This document shows, one piece after another, positions 59,945 through 64,000 of a DNA stretch of 64,000 bases. Source of the DNA: Candidatus Saccharimonadota bacterium (GTDB lineage Bacteria > Patescibacteriota > Saccharimonadia > Saccharimonadales > Saccharimonadaceae); NCBI GenBank assembly GCA_017406405.1, contig JAFQYO010000007.1:1-64000 (forward strand), in the 5' to 3' direction. The notes under the pieces were generated by a model. It saw only the letters and a program-made list of their open reading frames with translations, did not search any database and was not told the DNA's origin. The stretch's first letter is position 1. Each line of letters begins with the position of its first letter. A program made the translations under genes and the position numbers.

Positions 59945-61693
59945 ATGGACAAAACAGAAAACTTAGAAAAAATGCGACATACGCTCAGTCATGTTCTTGC
60001 TGCGGCGGTTCAGGAGCTTTATCCGACAGCTACATTTGGGGTTGGGCCTGCTATTGAAGATGGGTTTTATTATGATATTGATTTTGGCGATGTGAAGATT
60101 ACAGAGAAGGATTTAGGAAGAATAGAAAAGAAGATGAGGGGAATAATTAAGCGTAATTTGAAGATGGAGCGAGAAGTTAAATCTCGTGAACAGGCGTTTG
60201 AGTGGGCCTCTGAAAATGAACAAAAGTATAAGACAGAGCTTATAAAAGATTTACCCGAAGGGGAAGAAATTTCTTTTTATCGGCTTGGGAATTTGTTCAC
60301 TGACCTTTGTAAAGGACCTCATGTGAAGTCGACTTCGGAAATCGGTGCGTTTAAGTTGACGAAAGTTGCGGGAGCATATTGGAGGGGAGACGAGAAGCGA
60401 GAGATGCTCACGAGAGTTTATGGTGTGGCGTTTGAAACTCAGAAAGAGTTAGAGGCATATTTGAAGCAACAAGAGGAGGCGAGAGCTAGAGACCATAGGA
60501 AGCTTGGGAAGGAGTTAGATTTGTTCTGCAACTCGCCACTTGTGGGCTCAGGGTTGCCCCTTTTTACTCCCAGAGGGACAATTTTAAGAGATAAGTTGAA
60601 TGAATTTACGCAAGGGTATCGTTTAAGGTGTGGATATAAGAAAGTTTGTATTCCGCATATTGCGAATATTGATCTTTATAAAACATCTGGTCATTATGAA
60701 AAGTTTCCGGAAATGTTACAATTTACATCTCAGGAGAGCGGAGACCACCTTGCGTTAAAACCGGTAAGCTGTCCACATCATTCACAGATTTTTGCGAGCG
60801 TGCCGAGAAGCTATAAAGAGTTGCCGGTTAAATATCTTGAGACGACGATGGTTTATCGCGACGAAAGGAAAGGGGAATTGGGCGGGCTTTCGAGGGTGAG
60901 AGCTATTACGCAAGACGATTCGCATGTTTTTTGTACAGAGGAACAGATTGGAGATATATTCGGGGAACTGATTGAAGCCGCAAAGGATTTGTATAAAAAA
61001 GTCGACATGAAACTTCGTCTTCGACTTTCCTTTAGAGATGATGGAGATGGGTATATCGGAACGCCGGAGATGTGGAAGAAAGCCGAGAAGGCTATCCAAA
61101 AGATGGCTGAGAAGTTTAAGATGGATTATTTTGTTGGGAAGGGCGAAGCGGCTATGTATGGTCCGAAGATGGATTTCATGGCGGTCGATGCGTTGGGGAG
61201 AGAGTGGCAGTTGGCAACGGTTCAGCTTGACTATGCTATGCCGGCGAGATTTGGACTTGAATATGTCGCAGAAGATGGAACGAAGAAGACTCCGATTATG
61301 ATTCATTGTGCCTTGATTGGTTCAATCGAAAGATTTATGTCGGTATTTATCGAGCATACTGCGGGGTGGTTTCCGCTTTGGTGCGCGCCGGAGCAAGTTA
61401 GGATTTTGACAGTGAACAATAAGGTTGAGAAATATGTTCAAGAAATAAAAGAATTACTCAGTGGGATTGTTTTAAGTGAACCAATTCCACATAATGAATT
61501 GAGGTTTGAAATTGATGATTCTGATGAATCGCTAGGGAAGAAGATTAAAAAAGCTACGGCCATGAAAATTCCGTTGATTTTGGTTGTTGGTGAGAAGGAT
61601 ATGAAGAACAGAGAAGTTTCTGTTAGATTGAGAGATAAAGAGGAAATAGTTAAACTAGATAAACTTGAGGACTATATTAAGGGAATTCAGTAA
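59945..61693 (+). CDS. thrS: Threonyl-tRNA synthetase without TGS domain
   Basis: 582 aa. It starts directly with the editing domain (RHTLSHVLAAAVQELYP carries HxxxH; FTDLCKGPHVKS its Cys), so the N-terminal TGS-like domain of about 60 residues is missing. Class II motif 2 TMVYRDERKGELGGLSRVRA, in parts, and motif 3 MIHCALIGSIERFMSVF are present, as is the anticodon-binding domain (VNNKVEKYVQEIKELL). Weak promoter TAAAAT at 59914-59919 and AAAGGA before the ATG. Its stop overlaps the miaA start by 1 bp. Confidence 0.95.
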   Translation: MDKTENLEKMRHTLSHVLAAAVQELYPTATFGVGPAIEDGFYYDIDFGDVKITEKDLGRIEKKMRGIIKRNLKMEREVKSREQAFEWASENEQKYKTELIKDLPEGEEISFYRLGNLFTDLCKGPHVKSTSEIGAFKLTKVAGAYWRGDEKREMLTRVYGVAFETQKELEAYLKQQEEARARDHRKLGKELDLFCNSPLVGSGLPLFTPRGTILRDKLNEFTQGYRLRCGYKKVCIPHIANIDLYKTSGHYEKFPEMLQFTSQESGDHLALKPVSCPHHSQIFASVPRSYKELPVKYLETTMVYRDERKGELGGLSRVRAITQDDSHVFCTEEQIGDIFGELIEAAKDLYKKVDMKLRLRLSFRDDGDGYIGTPEMWKKAEKAIQKMAEKFKMDYFVGKGEAAMYGPKMDFMAVDALGREWQLATVQLDYAMPARFGLEYVAEDGTKKTPIMIHCALIGSIERFMSVFIEHTAGWFPLWCAPEQVRILTVNNKVEKYVQEIKELLSGIVLSEPIPHNELRFEIDDSDESLGKKIKKATAMKIPLILVVGEKDMKNREVSVRLRDKEEIVKLDKLEDYIKGIQ

Positions 61694-62490
61694 TGCGGAT
61701 AATTCCGGTTATTGTCGGACCGACTGGGTCTGGAAAAACTGGGGTAGGGATAGAAGTTGCAAAAGCAATTGAACAGAAGTTCGGTAAGAGAGCCGAGATT
61801 ATTTCTGCTGATTCGAGAACTATTTATAGGGGGTTTGATGTTGGGACAGCGAAGCCAACGATAGCCGAAAGAGAGGGAGTAACTCATTTTGGGTTTGATT
61901 TGGTGGAAGCTGATGAAAGGTTTACGGTTTCTGATTGGAAGAAATATGCGGAGGAAAAGATTTTAGAGATAGAAGAACGAGGAAATATTCCTATTGTTGT
62001 GGGCGGGACGGGGCTATATGTTGATGCGCTTATTTTTGACTATAAATTTAATAGTAGTACAAATAAATTGAACAAAGAAGGAAATAAAATTGTTCATGGT
62101 GATTCCACTGAGTATCCTGATCGTGAAAAAATGTGTTCAAAATATAAGGTTTTTGGTATTTTTTGGGAGAGAGATGAACTCAGAGAAAGATTAAGAAAAC
62201 GAGCGGATAAAATGTTTAATCAGGAACTATATGATGAGACGGAGAGGCTTGTTCGGAAATATGGATGGGAAAATCAGGCGATGAAAAGCGATGTCTATCA
62301 GTTTGCTTGGGAATATATGCAAGGCAGAAAGAGTCGTGAAGAATCGGTCGAACTAGCTGCAATCGACGATTGGCATTTAGCAAGAAGACAACTAACATGG
62401 TTTAAAAGAAATGAAAAAATTTTATGGCTTCCGCTTGAAAAAATTAAACCGGCTGTGATAAAATGTATTCAGGATGAGCAAGGAAAATAG
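61693..62490 (+). CDS. miaA: tRNA dimethylallyltransferase MiaA
   Basis: 265 aa, shorter than the 300-315 aa of most MiaA. PVIVGPTGSGKTGVGIEVAK (P-loop), IISADSRTIYRGFDVGTAKPT (catalytic Asp-Ser), FTVSDWKKYA, PIVVGGTGLYVDALIF and the late RRQLTWFKRNEKILWL. Adds an isoprenyl group to A37 of tRNAs reading UNN codons. The tail overlaps the next gene by 17 bp. Confidence 0.93.
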   Translation: MRIIPVIVGPTGSGKTGVGIEVAKAIEQKFGKRAEIISADSRTIYRGFDVGTAKPTIAEREGVTHFGFDLVEADERFTVSDWKKYAEEKILEIEERGNIPIVVGGTGLYVDALIFDYKFNSSTNKLNKEGNKIVHGDSTEYPDREKMCSKYKVFGIFWERDELRERLRKRADKMFNQELYDETERLVRKYGWENQAMKSDVYQFAWEYMQGRKSREESVELAAIDDWHLARRQLTWFKRNEKILWLPLEKIKPAVIKCIQDEQGK

Positions 62491-63079
62491 TACACCAATA
62501 GAAAAATTGTTCGGTTCGAAGACCCGGGCGAAGCTATTGAATCTTTTTTTCGAAAGTTCTGATAAATCTTTTTATGTGCGTGAGATTACAAGGGTAATAG
62601 AAGAGCAGATTAACTCTGTAAGACGAGAATTATTGAATCTCGAGAGTATTGGGGTTATAAAGAATGAAACTTATGACAATAAGGTGTATTATTCGGCGAA
62701 TATGAAGCATCCTTATGCTCATGCGCTAGTTGAGATTTTTTCTAAGAAGGTTGATTTAAGTAAAGACAAAGACGTGAAGGAAAGTGGTTGGGAAGAGTAT
62801 GTTAGACCGGTCAAGAAATATCTTTCTGCAATGGCTCTAACGAATCGTTTGCCGGGGCAGGAGGGAATTGATCTTTTGATCGTGGGCGATGACAAGACTA
62901 AGAAGTTAACGCATTGGGCGGAAATGATTGAGAAGAAGGTCGGAAAACCACTTAACTATGTCATTTTTTCGGTAGAAGATTTTTTGTATCGTAAGAGCGT
63001 GCGCGATAGGTTTGTGCTAGAGATTTTAGATATGAATATAAGTGAATTGTTCGATCCTGATAAAATAATTAAGGAGTAG
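62474..63079 (+). CDS. Winged-helix transcriptional regulator-like protein
   Basis: 201 aa. Residues 8-85 form a winged helix (LFGSKTRAKLLNLFFESSDK, REITRVIEEQINSVRRELLN, GVIKNETYDNKVYYSAN). The second half (GIDLLIVGDDKTKKLTHWAE, LNYVIFSVEDFLYR) resembles a minimal nucleotidyltransferase-like domain, as in proteins fused to such HTH domains. DNA target unknown. Overlaps miaA. Confidence 0.7.
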   Translation: MSKENSTPIEKLFGSKTRAKLLNLFFESSDKSFYVREITRVIEEQINSVRRELLNLESIGVIKNETYDNKVYYSANMKHPYAHALVEIFSKKVDLSKDKDVKESGWEEYVRPVKKYLSAMALTNRLPGQEGIDLLIVGDDKTKKLTHWAEMIEKKVGKPLNYVIFSVEDFLYRKSVRDRFVLEILDMNISELFDPDKIIKE

Positions 63080-63088
63080 TTAAAATAA

Positions 63089-63538
63089 ATGTTCGATATT
63101 GAAAGCAGAAGCTCTGAGCTGATTACGATAAATACGAAGAAGACTTCGGTGACGTTTAATATGAGTGATTATTCTATTTCTGGAAAAATTTCTGTTGGGT
63201 CGATTTCTGGCCCGGGAGAGTTCGAAATTGGGGATGTAACGATTAGGGGGATTGCTGTTTCTGGAAATAGGACAATTTATGATGCGGAAGTCGGTGGAGT
63301 GCACGTAGGGGTTATTGGAGAAATTGAAGAAGGTTTAGATGATTTGGGGGTTTCTGATATACTTTGCACATCTTCTGTGAGAGCAATCAGGGAAATTGAC
63401 CCGAAGGTGATTATTCCGATGGGAAATGTCGATGCTATGATAACGGAGTTGAAGCTTTCTGCGAAGACAGAATCTAAATATAAGGTTAAGAGCCTCGATT
63501 CTTTGCCAGTTGCAAAAGAAATTGTGATGTTGAAATAA
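63089..63538 (+). CDS. Short MBL-fold (UlaG-like) protein without metal ligands
   Basis: 149 aa. SVTFNMSDYSISGKISVGSI, PGEFEIGDVTIRGIAV, GGVHVGVIGEIEEGLDDLGV and DPKVIIPMGN follow the beta-sandwich of UlaG-like metallo-beta-lactamase proteins, but the HxHxDH metal signature is absent and the protein is about 60% of the normal length. Probably a degenerate, non-metal binding form. 9 bp after the regulator gene, likely same operon. Confidence 0.6.
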   Translation: MFDIESRSSELITINTKKTSVTFNMSDYSISGKISVGSISGPGEFEIGDVTIRGIAVSGNRTIYDAEVGGVHVGVIGEIEEGLDDLGVSDILCTSSVRAIREIDPKVIIPMGNVDAMITELKLSAKTESKYKVKSLDSLPVAKEIVMLK

Positions 63539-63559
63539 TTTGATTAGAGAGGAGAGGGA

Positions 63560-64000
63560 ATGACAAATTTTTTGGGTGGACTGATCGTGATTTTAATCAT
63601 TCTTTTTTCGATGGTTTTGCATGAGCTTGCGCACGGTTGGGTTGCATACTTATTAGGCGATACAACCGCAAAGGAGGATGGACGGTTGACCTTGAATCCT
63701 ATAAAACACCTTGACCCGTTTTTGTCGTTTTTGTTGCCTTTGGCGTTGTTTTTTATGGGAGGGGTAGTGTTTGGTGGAGCGAAACCTGTGCCAGTTAATT
63801 CTTCGAGGCTGAAGGGAAAAGAGTGGGGAATGGCGCTCGTGGCTTTAGCGGGGCCGATGACTAATCTTTTGATTGCGTTTTTATCGTTTTTAGTAGGATA
63901 TTATACTGGGTATATATATGATGAGGGGGTGATTGGATTTGTTTTTGTTGAGCTTGTTATGGTTAATCTTGGCTTTATGATTTTCAACTTGATTCCGATA
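63560..64000 (+). CDS. Site-2 protease family (M50) membrane metalloprotease, 3' truncated by window edge
   Basis: 147 codons to the window end with no stop. The first helix ends in the zinc motif MVLHELAHGWVAYLLGD (HExxH). Further hydrophobic helices, FLSFLLPLALFFMGGVVFGG, GAKPVPVNSSRLKGKEWGMA and LAGPMTNLLIAFLSFLVGYY follow, and the last residues FNLIPI lead into the expected NxxPxPxxDG motif beyond the edge. Cleaves substrates inside the membrane. GGAGAGG lies before ATG 63560. Confidence 0.9.
   Translation, partial: MTNFLGGLIVILIILFSMVLHELAHGWVAYLLGDTTAKEDGRLTLNPIKHLDPFLSFLLPLALFFMGGVVFGGAKPVPVNSSRLKGKEWGMALVALAGPMTNLLIAFLSFLVGYYTGYIYDEGVIGFVFVELVMVNLGFMIFNLIPI

Overview
This window looks like part of a small, streamlined chromosome of a Patescibacteria/CPR bacterium, most likely Saccharibacteria (TM7). 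The reasons are short single-copy housekeeping proteins, small gaps, a type IV pilus cluster without secretin, no biosynthetic pathways, a solitary VirB2-like pilin, and standard use of TGA as stop. This assignment is an inference from gene content; no 16S gene is present.

The most striking content is a diversity-generating retroelement (DGR) system. The left edge holds the 3' end of a C-type-lectin-like target gene with a variable repeat (VR1, 158-391). An adenine-rich template repeat (TR, 946-1179) follows 555 bp further on. TR and VR1 are the same length. I count 20 differences between them in the variable stretch, and every one falls on a TR adenine. A deleted second TR-like copy (675-743) and two orphan VR cassettes (15310-15603 after pyrG; 32704-32930 before truB, both on the minus strand) show repeated activity and spread. 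No reverse transcriptase or Avd gene is in the window, so the enzyme is either left of position 1 or acts in trans.

Layout. 1-1.2 kb: DGR. 1.2-5.4 kb: RNA uracil methyltransferase, tRNA-Gln and valS. 5.4-7 kb: a structured gap and a pair made of a transposase-N-terminus-like peptide and a DUF3800 protein. 7-11.2 kb: FemAB-like ligase, tsaD and a MacB/LolD-type ABC transporter. 11.4-13.4 kb: tRNA-Ser followed by a foreign-looking Fic gene bounded by repeats. 13.5-18.2 kb: pyrG (carrying an in-frame palindromic repeat insertion), argS, orn and a YjbR-like gene. 18.2-30.6 kb: mscL, dnaG, sigA, a VirB2-like pilin, a DAG-kinase-like enzyme, a P-loop kinase, polA, a RhuM-Fic protein, mutM, a holA-like gene and rpsT. 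30.7-37 kb: a DHH-like protein, truB, rpsO and pnp. 37-42.2 kb: a 54-residue peptide gene, ftsK, rpsF-ssb-rpsR, efp and a TlyA-like gene. 42.2-50.8 kb: pilMNO-like genes, pilB, pilT, pilC and pilD. 50.8-59.6 kb: xer recombinase, ndk, tRNAs, a glycosyltransferase, proS, greA, a bile-salt-hydrolase-like Ntn hydrolase and mscS. 59.8-64 kb: tRNA-Val, thrS, miaA, a regulator, an MBL-like fragment and a truncated M50 protease.

Expression style is unusual. About 20 genes have a TATAAT-like -10 box only 6-9 nt before the start codon, so their mRNAs should be leaderless. Genes inside operons, and a few others, carry AGGAGG-type ribosome sites. Several normally metal-binding proteins (DnaG, PilB, the RlmD-like methyltransferase) have lost their metal ligands, while MutM and PilD keep theirs.
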